A stretch of DNA of 23,415 bases. Origin: an uncultured Elusimicrobium sp. Lineage in GTDB: Bacteria > Elusimicrobiota > Elusimicrobia > Elusimicrobiales > Elusimicrobiaceae. A model generated the notes under the pieces. That model did no database searches and was not told where the DNA came from. It saw nothing but the letters and a program-made list of their open reading frames with translations. This document shows positions 1-7,863 of the stretch, in pieces. The stretch is from assembly GCA_937891135.1 (NCBI GenBank), contig CALAFB010000079.1, forward strand, positions 1-23,415. The letters run 5' to 3'. Position 1 is the first letter of the stretch. Every line of letters begins with the position of its first letter. A program made the position numbers and the translations under genes.

Positions 1-70
1 TGATAGCGACCGTATAAATGGGGGGAGATACCCGGCTTGTAAAAGCCGTTTTAAAAGGCGTTTTTGCCCC
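1..70 (+). ncRNA. 3' fragment of the pilin leader RNA element (copy A)
   Basis: The window opens inside a sequence that resembles the 3' end of the four fuller leader elements described below. It has ACCGTATAAATG where copy B has ACCGTAGAATG (the 3' strand of helix P3). It then has CGGCTT (33-38), loop GTAA and AAGCCG (43-48) followed by TTTT, which is a small intrinsic-terminator-like hairpin carrying the conserved GCCGTTTT word. A second GGC/GCC hairpin follows at 57-68. The position, directly upstream of prepilin A, is the same as in the other copies. The 5' part of the element lies outside the window, so the pairing cannot be tested here. Confidence 0.45.
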
Positions 71-115
71 AAATAAAGGTATGCGGTTGTTAACAAAATT
101 ATTAAGGAGAAAAAG

Positions 116-748
116 ATGAAAAATCAAAATGATGTAGTTGTACAAAATAAAACTTGTCATTCCCAAAAGTTTCTGTTGGGAATCTCCCACATCCGTTTTT
201 GGAAGAAATGGTTGAAGCGGTTGTTCAAACAAGAGAATGGGCAGAAGGGAGATCCCCGACAACATTCCTCGGGGATGACACCTTTATTTCATCACGGCGG
301 GTTTACCCTTATTGAACTCTTGGTCGTCGTACTCATCATTGGTGTGTTGGCGGCGGTGGCGTTGCCGCAATATCAACTCAGCGTGTGGAAAACCCGCTAT
401 GCGGGGTTAAAAAATAATGTAAAAACCATTGTGCAGGCCGAAGAGGCCTATTACTTAGCCAATGGAAAATATACCAATAATTTGTCAGACTTGGACATTG
501 TCCTCCCCGCAGATGCCCATTGTTATGTACAAGGTACCGCAGTTGCTGGAGCAACCTGTACCCTTTATAAAGGGGAGAATATATTCTTAGAATATCATCA
601 ACGATTTTTATATACAGATTGTCCGTTTTTACGTATCTGCCGGGCTTATTCCAAGGATTTAAATGATATTTCCAACAAGGTCTGCGCTAGTGAAGGAGCA
701 AAATTAGCCTCAGATACCCAAGCTTATCGGTACTACCAATATCAATAA
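116..748 (+). CDS. Type IV pilin-like prepilin A with a repeat-expanded propeptide
   Basis: The 210-residue protein has the class III (prepilin) signal GG|FTLIELLVVVLIIG at residues 61-76. This predicts cleavage by prepilin peptidase after Gly62, N-methylation of Phe63, and a Glu at mature position 5 for assembly. The mature part is about 148 residues, with a hydrophobic N-terminal helix and a variable Cys-containing head (5 Cys). It would act in the envelope as a pilin or pseudopilin subunit. The start at 116 has a good ribosome site (AAGGAG, 104-109). This gives a propeptide of 62 residues, against 9-19 in the other prepilins here, because two palindromic repeats sit inside the propeptide codons. 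An internal ATG at 275 (Met54) would give a 9-residue propeptide, but I see no ribosome site for it. After the helix the sequence reads LPQYQLSVWK instead of the usual LPQYQKAVEK. The pilin call is firm; the specific role is unknown. Confidence 0.88.
   Translation: MKNQNDVVVQNKTCHSQKFLLGISHIRFWKKWLKRLFKQENGQKGDPRQHSSGMTPLFHHGGFTLIELLVVVLIIGVLAAVALPQYQLSVWKTRYAGLKNNVKTIVQAEEAYYLANGKYTNNLSDLDIVLPADAHCYVQGTAVAGATCTLYKGENIFLEYHQRFLYTDCPFLRICRAYSKDLNDISNKVCASEGAKLASDTQAYRYYQYQ
153..188 (+). repeat. Palindromic repeat, TGTCAT...GGGAATCTC family, forward
   Basis: ATTCCCAA (159-166) and TTGGGAAT (176-183) form an 8-bp inverted repeat with a 9-nt loop, flanked by TGTC and CTC. It lies inside the open propeptide reading frame of prepilin A. 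The same family occurs in reverse at 249-280, and a variant occurs at 10858-10887. Confidence 0.7.
249..280 (-). repeat. Palindromic repeat of the same family, reverse
   Basis: ATCCCCGA (252-259) and TCGGGGAT (269-276) form an 8-bp inverted repeat. Read on the minus strand it begins TGTCATCCCCGAGG and ends GGGGATCTC, matching the outer words of the repeat at 153-188. It is also in frame in the propeptide of prepilin A and supplies the codons around Met54. Confidence 0.7.
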
Positions 749-775
749 CTCTCCCTTAAACTACCGGGGAGAGTT
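747..775. terminator. Hairpin between convergent pilin A and OmpA-like genes
   Basis: AACTCTCCC (747-755) pairs with GGGAGAGTT (767-775) around an 11-nt loop. It begins at the stop codon of prepilin A and lies 26 nt from the stop of the convergent lipoprotein gene, so it could serve both. Neither strand has a strong U-tract, so termination is probable rather than certain. Confidence 0.5.
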
Positions 776-801
776 ACTGTGCTTTATGTTTACGAATTTT
801 C

Positions 802-1437
802 TTATTGAATATCTTTTTCGTTGGCAGTAATGGAGAGCACGACACGGCGGTTTTGCGCGCGGCCGGCTTCGGTATCGTTGGAAGCCACCGGGTTGGCTTT
901 ACCATAACCCACATAGGTAATGCTCAAGGTCTTTAACCCGCCGGAAACCAAGTAATTATATACGGCTTCAGCACGTTGTTTAGACAATTGCAAGTTGTAT
1001 GCATCAGACCCGGTAGAATCCGTATATCCTTGTACCACAATGCGGTTTTTGGGATATTTTTTAAGTACGCGGTTTAAGTCATTAAGCGTTTGAATGGAAT
1101 TGGTAGAAAGTACCGCGCTGCCCACGTCAAACAAAATATCGTTTTTCAAAAATACTTGAATCCCGTTATCCGTTTTTACAACGTCGGCAATGGCGGCAAG
1201 TTCTTTGGCTTGTTTGTCGTAATAGTTGCCCAACGCACCGCCCGCGGCTAACCCGGCTAACCCGCCGATTAACGCCCCGGTACCGGCTTTCCCGCCTGTG
1301 GCTTTAGAGATAAGCGCTCCGGCCCCGGCCCCTACAGCGGCCCCGGCTCCTGCACCAATGGCCGTACGTTTTCCGGGAGTGGTACACGCGGCCAGTAAGA
1401 AAGCACCTAAGGTGCACAGTAAGACAGTTTTCTTCAT
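802..1437 (-). CDS. OmpA-family outer membrane lipoprotein with glycine-zipper segment
   Basis: The 211-residue protein starts MKKTVLLCTLGAFLLAAC, a lipoprotein signal with lipobox LAAC, so Cys18 should be lipidated. Residues about 24-75 are a Gly/Ala-rich glycine zipper (GAGAGAAVGAGAG, then GGLAGLAAGGALG), which often forms packed membrane-associated helices. Residues about 95-205 are an OmpA C-terminal peptidoglycan-binding domain, with GYTDSTGS (the Asp that contacts diaminopimelate) and AQNRRVV (the conserved Arg). The layout matches the YiaD-like lipoproteins that tether the outer membrane to the cell wall. I chose the start at 1437 and rejected the 27-codon upstream extension because GGAG sits just before this ATG and the signal peptide begins here. 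It is convergent with prepilin A and divergent from the PAS protein. A TATACT -10-like box lies at 1464-1469. Confidence 0.9.
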   Translation of the reverse strand: MKKTVLLCTLGAFLLAACTTPGKRTAIGAGAGAAVGAGAGALISKATGGKAGTGALIGGLAGLAAGGALGNYYDKQAKELAAIADVVKTDNGIQVFLKNDILFDVGSAVLSTNSIQTLNDLNRVLKKYPKNRIVVQGYTDSTGSDAYNLQLSKQRAEAVYNYLVSGGLKTLSITYVGYGKANPVASNDTEAGRAQNRRVVLSITANEKDIQ

Positions 1438-1463
1438 GGATGAAGTCTCCTTTATTTTAAGAT

Positions 1464-1469
1464 AGTATA
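1464..1469 (-). promoter_or_regulatory. Candidate -10 box for the OmpA-like lipoprotein gene
   Basis: On the minus strand TATACT lies 27 nt upstream of the ATG at 1437. No convincing -35 is seen at 16-18 nt, so this is a candidate only. Confidence 0.35.
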
Positions 1470-1523
1470 TTGTACTTTTTTCTAACTGGGTACACAAATA
1501 ATACCTGTTACAGCACAATTTTA

Positions 1524-1552
1524 TTGCACCGTGTCCGATAATTTATTAAGAT
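1524..1552 (+). promoter_or_regulatory. Candidate sigma-70-type promoter for the multi-PAS gene
   Basis: TTGCAC (1524-1529), a 17-nt spacer and TAAGAT (1547-1552) lie upstream of the ATG at 1618. The boxes match the consensus in part. The transcript would have a GC-rich 5' leader of about 60 nt with a possible CGCGC hairpin. Confidence 0.4.
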
Positions 1553-1617
1553 AGCAGTATACGTATATTTCGCGTTTCGCCCGCGCGCGGCTGCGCGTAC
1601 GGCACAAAGAGGGGTTT

Positions 1618-4600
1618 ATGGCTACTAATTTTTTTCCGTTTTTTTCTAAAAAGCAAGAAGAGGCTTCCATTACGGCATTATCGCCTGAGATGTTGTCTTT
1701 TTTAGAACAATATCCGCTGGCTCTTTTACTGGTAGATGCTACCGGGCGTATTACGTTTGCCAACCCAAGTGCCGTGCGTTTGTTGCGTACTTCGCATGAA
1801 GTACTTGTTACTTCGTATGTGGACCGCTTTGGATTAACGATGGATAAAGTCCGTACCATGGCGCAGGCCAATCCGCCTAAAAAAATTATTATTGAGTTGG
1901 TGAATGACCAGGCAGAAACCGTTTTTGTGGGGGCGGCCGCCAGTTTGTTGGCTTCTACGCCGTTTGTGATGCTTACGCTAGAGTCCATTCCGCACTTTAC
2001 CCAGTTGACGGCGGATAACACATTTTTACGGGCCGTACTGGATGCTTCGCCCACGGCAGTAGCCGTGCAGAATTTAGCGGGCACGTGTTTGTTTTGGTCC
2101 CGCCGGGCGCAAGAGTTTTTTTCATACACAAGTGAAGATACGGTCGGACATGAAATTTATCCGTTTTTCCCTAAAGAGTTAGTTCCTTCGTTGCAACGGT
2201 TGGATGCGGCTATCTTACAGCAACGTGTTTCGCAATCTCCCGTCCAATTAACCTATAAAAATTCCCAAAATAAGGAAACAGTCTTAACCATTACTAAAAT
2301 TTTTCTTCCGGCCGAAGCCGGTAAGGATTTGCGGATTTTGACTTTGTTTGAAGATACTACCCAGCCCTATTTGCGCGAACAGGAACTATTACAAAACCGT
2401 ACGCTATTGCGGGCCGTATTGGATAATGTACCGCTGGGGTTATATACGCGTGATTGCGATAATAAAGTTACCTTTTATAACCGGCAAAGTTTAAAAGTGC
2501 TTAATGAGCAAAATGAAGAAAATGTGGGCCGGGCACATGCTTACCAAACCCAGCAAGATGTAAATATGCATAAATCGCGCGAAGCGGAAATTTTGCGGGA
2601 AGGTAAAATTAAAGACTATCCGGAAGAAGAATATACGGATTCCCAAGGTAATAAAAAAATCCTGCACTTGCGCAAAGTGCCGCTTAAAGATGCCGGGCCC
2701 AAACCGCTTGTGCTTTCTATTGTGGAAGATATTACCGATAAACTCAAGCAGGAAAAAGAAATCAAACGTATTAACACCTTGTTAACCGCTATTGTGCAAA
2801 ACGCGCCGATTGGTTTATATGCCCGCACGCCCGAAGGCCAAATGTTATTACGCAACCAAAAATGTGCTGAATTATTTGGTAACAGTAGTTTAGAAGAAAT
2901 GAATAAACACCACACCGCCTTAGCGCACGAAACGCCGGAACAGGTAAGCGGGTATTTAGCCCGGGAACGGCAAGTAATTGAAACCGGCAAGCCGTTACAC
3001 ATTCCGGAAGAAAGTTATGTGGACGGACGGGGTATTACGAAACTGTTACGTATGATTAAAGTGCCGGTAACACATGTAGAAAATGCAGCAGACTTTGTCA
3101 TTACCCTGGTAGAAGATATTACCGATATGAAAGCGCAAGAAAAAGAACTGTTGGAAACTAAAAATTTCTTGCAAACGGTATTAGACAATGTCCCCGTTGC
3201 CATCTATGCCCGGGGTGCTAATGAAAAAATTATGTTTGTCAACCGCCGTGCGTATGATATGTTCCCCGGGGAAAAGGAAGGGGATCAAGTGTATCGCAAC
3301 CCTTTCTATGACAAACGGGAGAAGTTGATTTTTGAAAAAGGTAATATCGTAGACGTAGCGGAAGAAGAATATACTACGCTGGATGGTCAGCATATTTTAC
3401 TGCACCTGGTAAAAGCCCCGGTGTTTGATAAAGACGGGAACCCTTTTATGGTGCTTACCGTGGCCGAAGATATTACGGAAAAGAAAGCCCAAGAAAAGCA
3501 AATTGTTGACGCCAAAAACTTCTTACAGAATATCATTAACAATTTACCTGTTTCGTTGTCGGTAAAAGATTATGAAGGCAAATATATTTTGTGGAATAAA
3601 AAGAGCGAAGAATTGTTTGGGGTACTGTCCAAAGATGTAGTTGGCAAAACGACCTACCGCAGCGATATGAACCAAGAACAATTGGAATTTGTGCGCGAGG
3701 GGGATTTAAAAGTCTTTGACAGTAAGAAAGAGCAAAACATCCCGCAGGAACTTATTTCTACGGCCCGGGAAGGAGTTAAAATTATGCATACGGTTAAAAC
3801 CCCGGTGTTTAATGAAGACGGAACTCCCAGCTCGTTAATTGTTGTGTCCGAAGATATTACGGCTAAAACCCGGTTGGAAAAACAAATCCGCGAAGCGAGT
3901 GACAAAAACACGCTCTTAGTAGAAAATGCCCGCGAGGGGGTCATGCTGGTAGAAGACCAAAAAGTGATGTACGTTAACCGGGCTTTGTGCAATATTTTGG
4001 GATACGCGGATTCCAAAGACTTAAACGGCCAAAAACTGAATGATTTAACCCCGCCGGATTACCAGGTCCTTTTGCGCGAAAAATGTGAAGCGGTCCTGGC
4101 CGGGGGAGAAGATGCCCAACAAGCAGCCATTATCCGTTTTATTAAGCAAGACGGTCAACAGGTAGAGGTGGAATTTTCTGCGGTTGCTTCCCGTTATTTA
4201 GGGCGGCGTATTTTACTGTGTTTTATGCGGGATATGACGGAACTAAACCGTACCCAACGTGAACTGGCGCGCGAGCGGGAAAATTACCGCCAAGCGTTTG
4301 AAGAATCTGCCGCAGCTTCGTTTGTATTGCAAAGTAATGGGTATATGCGGGCGATGAATGCGGCTTGTCGCCGCTTATTTGGGCTAACCGAGTCCGATAA
4401 AACTTTCTACCGCAATGTGTACCTGCGCCCGGCTTTGACGTTGGAGGTCCGCCGCAAATTGCGTGCAGGCGAACCGGCAGAAATGGATTACGAGTTTGAC
4501 TTTGCCCGTGCAGCCCGCCAATTCCCGGACCGGATAGACGCGTCCAAAGGTATTTTGCCGTTGCACATGGTGTTCCAACCGATGGGGGCGGATAAGTATA

Positions 4601-6678
4601 CAAACAAAACCGCTACGCCGCATTACATTGTAACGGTGTTTCCATACAACAAAGTGCCTACGTTAGCAGCTGCTAAAAAATCGCCGGTGCAACTGTTACG
4701 TAAGCCACTTCCGCCAACGGCAACCGCGGCAGATTCTAAAGAAATGCTGATGTTACCCAATAGTGAGCCGTATGTATTATGTTCGCCTGATTTTAAAATG
4801 CGTTCGTGTAATACACTTTTCTGTGAATTATGCCAACTGTCCGAGCAAGAACTCCTGGGGCAGGAAATCCGTCATCTAATAGACGATTCTTCCAAGGCGC
4901 AGTTTGAAGCGGACCTGAAGGTACTATCTCAAACCGGGGCACTTTCCAACCGGGATTATTTTCTAAACCCGGCTAGTGGCCTAGAAAAAATTGCCGTACG
5001 TTTAACGGCTATCCGTACCGGCGAAGACGGACGTTACCTGTTTGTCCTTCGCAACCAAACCGTACATTTGCAGTTGGTAAAAGTGTTGGAAGAACGTACC
5101 GCCCAATTAAATGCCTTGTTGGAATCTACGGAAGGGATTGTATTTTCTGTGTTATTAAATAAGGGACGTTTCGGAACGATTGATAATGTCAGTCAACACT
5201 TAGCAGAAAAGGTCGGTTTTTCGCAAGATGAACTGACGCGTATGTCTTTTAAAGAATTATTCGTAGCCAAGAGGGATAATCCCGTGGGCCCGGTACTGAC
5301 CCAAGCACAAAAAGAATTAGCCGCTCAGGGTAAAACTACGTTTACGCGGGCCGTGCGCTGTAAGGACGGTACCCAGTTTGAAGCTCAGGTTACACTTACT
5401 GCGTTGGACATTCCGGGCCAGCAAGCGGCCCTGGTATTATTGCGGGACGTATCGGCCGAACGGGATGCGTGGTCGGCCACATCTAAGGAAGCGCAGGAAC
5501 TTTCCAGTATGCGCTCGTCGTTGCCGGGGTTATATATCAAGGTATCGGTGGACGGAACCGTGCAAGAAGTGTATTCAAATGTGGACTTTTTACCCACTCC
5601 GCAGGCGGCGGAACTTTGCCAGGGCAAGAAACTCTCCCAAATTTGGGATAAAGAATTGGCCGAACGTGTCTTATTAACCATCAAAGAAACCTTGGCGATG
5701 AATGTAGTTTCTCACGTGGATGTAGCCTGGAAACTGGCCGGTGAACTACGGCAATTTGAGGGAACTATTACACCGATTACCGGGCGGGATGAGGTGATTG
5801 TATGGCTCAAAGATGAGCAGCACACCCAGCAACAAGTCCAGCAAGTACGGGAACTGTACCGCTTAACGGGGGAACCGGGGTTATCGCTTACCGAACAGGT
5901 AGACAAAATTCTGGCATTTGGGGTAAAAGCGTTCCGGGCGGACGTAGGGTTTGTACTGCGTTTTGCACCAGCGGGCCGTAACCGGTGGGAAAGTCATATC
6001 TTATACGTAACGGATAATACCCTGCAGCTAGAAGATACTACCTCGTTCCCGGTAGAAGAATGTCTGCGTAACGTACAGGACGGCACTAGTATGCTGTGGC
6101 CGGATTTGTCGGCCGCGTCTTGCCGTAATTGCGTACATATTAAAAAGGCATTTGGGGCACTTGCGGCGGCTCCGCTTATGGTGGGGGGAAAAGTGATGGG
6201 AGCGTTGTGTTTTGCTTCCCAAACGCCGCGCCGCTCGTTTGAAGCGCAAGCCGATGAACTTATTGGCGTATTGGCCCGGCTGTTAAGTTTACGTATTGAG
6301 CTGCGCCAAACGGGTAAGATGCTTAGCGAAGCATCCCGTTCGTTTGCCCGTACGTTAGAATATCTTGAAAAACCGGCTGTAATGTTGGACTTGGATTACC
6401 AAATTACGTTTGTCAATCCGGCACTTTTGGCGTCTACGGGGCTGCGGCCGGAAAATGCCGTCGGGCAGGATTTTTTTGACATGCTGGTGCGTAATGCAAA
6501 CTTGTCTAAACGGGCTTTTCAAGATGCGGTAAACGACGCAGAAGGCAACTCGTTTGATATTGTCTTGGAAATGAAAACCAAACTGGGGGAATACCAGGAT
6601 GTAACCTTCAATGTGGTTCCCTGTAAAGATGATAACGGTTCTGTGGTTAGTTACGCCTTCGTGGAAACTGCAAGTTAG
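1618..6678 (+). CDS. Giant soluble multi-PAS/GAF sensor protein without an output domain
   Basis: The protein has 1686 residues and no signal peptide or membrane segment, so it should be cytoplasmic. I count about twelve PAS-like modules, beginning near residues 26, 135, 262, 387, 517, 635, 764, 891, 1045, 1163, 1302 and 1579. A GAF-like domain (about 1424-1562, with CRNC and AAPLMVGGKVMGALCFAS) lies before the last PAS. Modules 3-6 are recent tandem copies joined by EDITDK/EDITDM/EDITEK/EDITAK coiled-coil linkers. PAS and GAF domains bind small ligands or cofactors, or mediate dimerisation. I find no HisKA/HATPase, GGDEF, EAL, phosphatase or helix-turn-helix region; the chain ends in PAS at VETAS and a terminator follows. 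It may signal through a partner or act as a scaffold. The start is supported by GAGGGG before the ATG. The domain assignment is by eye, so module borders are approximate. Confidence 0.85.
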   Translation: MATNFFPFFSKKQEEASITALSPEMLSFLEQYPLALLLVDATGRITFANPSAVRLLRTSHEVLVTSYVDRFGLTMDKVRTMAQANPPKKIIIELVNDQAETVFVGAAASLLASTPFVMLTLESIPHFTQLTADNTFLRAVLDASPTAVAVQNLAGTCLFWSRRAQEFFSYTSEDTVGHEIYPFFPKELVPSLQRLDAAILQQRVSQSPVQLTYKNSQNKETVLTITKIFLPAEAGKDLRILTLFEDTTQPYLREQELLQNRTLLRAVLDNVPLGLYTRDCDNKVTFYNRQSLKVLNEQNEENVGRAHAYQTQQDVNMHKSREAEILREGKIKDYPEEEYTDSQGNKKILHLRKVPLKDAGPKPLVLSIVEDITDKLKQEKEIKRINTLLTAIVQNAPIGLYARTPEGQMLLRNQKCAELFGNSSLEEMNKHHTALAHETPEQVSGYLARERQVIETGKPLHIPEESYVDGRGITKLLRMIKVPVTHVENAADFVITLVEDITDMKAQEKELLETKNFLQTVLDNVPVAIYARGANEKIMFVNRRAYDMFPGEKEGDQVYRNPFYDKREKLIFEKGNIVDVAEEEYTTLDGQHILLHLVKAPVFDKDGNPFMVLTVAEDITEKKAQEKQIVDAKNFLQNIINNLPVSLSVKDYEGKYILWNKKSEELFGVLSKDVVGKTTYRSDMNQEQLEFVREGDLKVFDSKKEQNIPQELISTAREGVKIMHTVKTPVFNEDGTPSSLIVVSEDITAKTRLEKQIREASDKNTLLVENAREGVMLVEDQKVMYVNRALCNILGYADSKDLNGQKLNDLTPPDYQVLLREKCEAVLAGGEDAQQAAIIRFIKQDGQQVEVEFSAVASRYLGRRILLCFMRDMTELNRTQRELARERENYRQAFEESAAASFVLQSNGYMRAMNAACRRLFGLTESDKTFYRNVYLRPALTLEVRRKLRAGEPAEMDYEFDFARAARQFPDRIDASKGILPLHMVFQPMGADKYTNKTATPHYIVTVFPYNKVPTLAAAKKSPVQLLRKPLPPTATAADSKEMLMLPNSEPYVLCSPDFKMRSCNTLFCELCQLSEQELLGQEIRHLIDDSSKAQFEADLKVLSQTGALSNRDYFLNPASGLEKIAVRLTAIRTGEDGRYLFVLRNQTVHLQLVKVLEERTAQLNALLESTEGIVFSVLLNKGRFGTIDNVSQHLAEKVGFSQDELTRMSFKELFVAKRDNPVGPVLTQAQKELAAQGKTTFTRAVRCKDGTQFEAQVTLTALDIPGQQAALVLLRDVSAERDAWSATSKEAQELSSMRSSLPGLYIKVSVDGTVQEVYSNVDFLPTPQAAELCQGKKLSQIWDKELAERVLLTIKETLAMNVVSHVDVAWKLAGELRQFEGTITPITGRDEVIVWLKDEQHTQQQVQQVRELYRLTGEPGLSLTEQVDKILAFGVKAFRADVGFVLRFAPAGRNRWESHILYVTDNTLQLEDTTSFPVEECLRNVQDGTSMLWPDLSAASCRNCVHIKKAFGALAAAPLMVGGKVMGALCFASQTPRRSFEAQADELIGVLARLLSLRIELRQTGKMLSEASRSFARTLEYLEKPAVMLDLDYQITFVNPALLASTGLRPENAVGQDFFDMLVRNANLSKRAFQDAVNDAEGNSFDIVLEMKTKLGEYQDVTFNVVPCKDDNGSVVSYAFVETAS

Positions 6679-6701
6679 TGTTAAGTTTATGGCTGCACAA
6701 A

Positions 6702-6731
6702 TGGTCTATCCTATAGGGATAGGCCATTTTT
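6702..6731 (+). terminator. Intrinsic terminator of the multi-PAS gene
   Basis: TGGTCTATCC (6702-6711) pairs fully with GGATAGGCCA (6717-6726, one G-U) and is followed by TTTTT. It lies 23 nt after the stop codon, so the gene is monocistronic. Confidence 0.85.
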
Positions 6732-6832
6732 GTAGCTATAGTTTATTTATTAAGTAGCGTAAATAATAAATGTTATAGAGTCCTAATGCATGGGTAGGTC
6801 TAAAGCCCTATGGAATATTACTTGTTCTGCCT

Positions 6833-6838
6833 TATACT
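6833..6838 (+). promoter_or_regulatory. Candidate -10 box for the secreted trypsin-like-fold gene
   Basis: TATACT lies 43 nt upstream of the ATG at 6882, within a 203-nt intergenic stretch. The -35 region is poor. Other A/T-rich boxes lie nearby, so the assignment is weak. Confidence 0.3.
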
Positions 6839-6881
6839 AAAAATATAGGTCTAATAGTCAAAATATATAGGAGATAATTAT

Positions 6882-7673
6882 ATGAAAAAATACATTGTAT
6901 TACTAACTATGTTGTTTGGAACCCTAACAAATGCTGCAGCATTACGCCCGGATTTAAATGCAAATGTGGACCGCCAACTAACTAATTCTTACACCCAAAT
7001 TACCAAAAACAATGAAAGAGTTCGTTCCGTATATGCGGTAGATGTAAAGATTCACCGTGCGTCGGGAAAAAATGAAACTCTTCAACGAACCGGGGTACTG
7101 GTGGGCAATAAATGGATGATGGTGTACGTCGGGCGGTTGTATGATGAAGATCGGATTTATCATATCAAAGCCGATCGTTTTGTGGTAACTTCCTTTTATG
7201 CTCTTGGCGCACTTGAGTGGATTAAAAATTCAACGAAAGATTTAAAAACAAGTTTTGACTATGCAGGGGACGTTATTCTATTATTAGAATTACCTATTCC
7301 TCTAAAAAATCAAGCCGTTCCTTATTTGAATACACGCATTTTTAGTGATAACATTTTAGATATAGAACGTGCGGTGGATTATGCGTTTACTAAGGAAATT
7401 GATAACACACAAAGGAAAAAAGTACATTATAATTCCCAGGAAATTGTAAATATATATCATCAAGCCTATGCGCGGGGCTTATTTAAAACCTCAAACGGAG
7501 CCGATTTGCCGGAAGGAACACCGCTATTTATTAAGTTTGCACCGAAAAACCAAGTCAATCTACCTTCACAAATAGAAGTATTGGCTGGTTTTAAAAGAAC
7601 CGAAGGAGACTTGTATATCAGTACGGGTTCGGGCCCGGATGATGTGCTTGACGGCCTGTTAAGTGTTAAGTAA
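6882..7673 (+). CDS. Secreted protein resembling a trypsin fold without the catalytic triad
   Basis: The protein has 263 residues with a Sec signal peptide (KK, then a hydrophobic stretch, then TNAAA, cleavage near residue 19-21), so it should be periplasmic or exported. By eye several segments follow chymotrypsin-family landmarks. TGVLVGNKWMMVYVG corresponds to the strand that normally ends in AAHC, but His is absent. AGDVILLLELPIPL corresponds to the DIALLKL segment and keeps Asp. ADLPEGTPLF corresponds to GDSGGPL, but the Ser position is Glu. EVLAGFKR and YISTGSG resemble the last strands and helix. If the resemblance is right it is a pseudoprotease, perhaps a binding protein. Otherwise it is an unknown exported protein. 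AGGAG (6869-6873) supports the start. Its own terminator follows. Confidence 0.6.
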   Translation: MKKYIVLLTMLFGTLTNAAALRPDLNANVDRQLTNSYTQITKNNERVRSVYAVDVKIHRASGKNETLQRTGVLVGNKWMMVYVGRLYDEDRIYHIKADRFVVTSFYALGALEWIKNSTKDLKTSFDYAGDVILLLELPIPLKNQAVPYLNTRIFSDNILDIERAVDYAFTKEIDNTQRKKVHYNSQEIVNIYHQAYARGLFKTSNGADLPEGTPLFIKFAPKNQVNLPSQIEVLAGFKRTEGDLYISTGSGPDDVLDGLLSVK

Positions 7674-7679
7674 ATTTTG

Positions 7680-7728
7680 AAATATAGTTCCTGTGAGTAG
7701 TCGTTGGTCTTACAGGAACTATATTTTT
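7680..7728 (+). terminator. Intrinsic terminator after the secreted protein gene
   Basis: AAATATAGTTCCTGTGAG (7680-7697) pairs with CTTACAGGAACTATATTT (from 7709), forming a long near-perfect stem that ends in a T run. It lies 7 nt after the stop codon. Confidence 0.88.
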
Positions 7729-7757
7729 GATTTATAATTAGCACTATAATAAAATAG

Positions 7758-7786
7758 TTGCTAATTTTAAAATAATTTGCTACACT
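7758..7786 (+). promoter_or_regulatory. Candidate lon promoter
   Basis: TTGCTA (7758-7763), a 17-nt spacer and TACACT (7781-7786) form a reasonable sigma-70-type promoter about 78 nt before the lon ATG. No CIRCE or CtsR operator is visible. The leader can fold a hairpin, GCGGGGTAT (7798-7806) with ATGCCCCGC (7818-7826), close to the transcript start. Confidence 0.5.
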
Positions 7787-7863
7787 TATCCTACAGGGCG
7801 GGGTATGTCGTCTTAAAATGCCCCGCTTACAAAAACCGATTTTAAAATTTCCAGGGGGATTTT

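Noticed and set aside
1226..1465. Pro/Ala-rich open frame on the plus strand
   Set aside because: It is the antisense shadow of the glycine-zipper and signal-peptide codons of the OmpA-like gene and has no ribosome site.
1438..1518. 27-codon N-terminal extension of the OmpA-like lipoprotein
   Set aside because: The lipoprotein signal and a Shine-Dalgarno mark the ATG at 1437; the extension covers the promoter region.
4223..4623. Two overlapping minus-strand frames opposite the PAS gene
   Set aside because: Antisense shadows of a continuous, well-conserved coding region; no ribosome site or recognisable domain.
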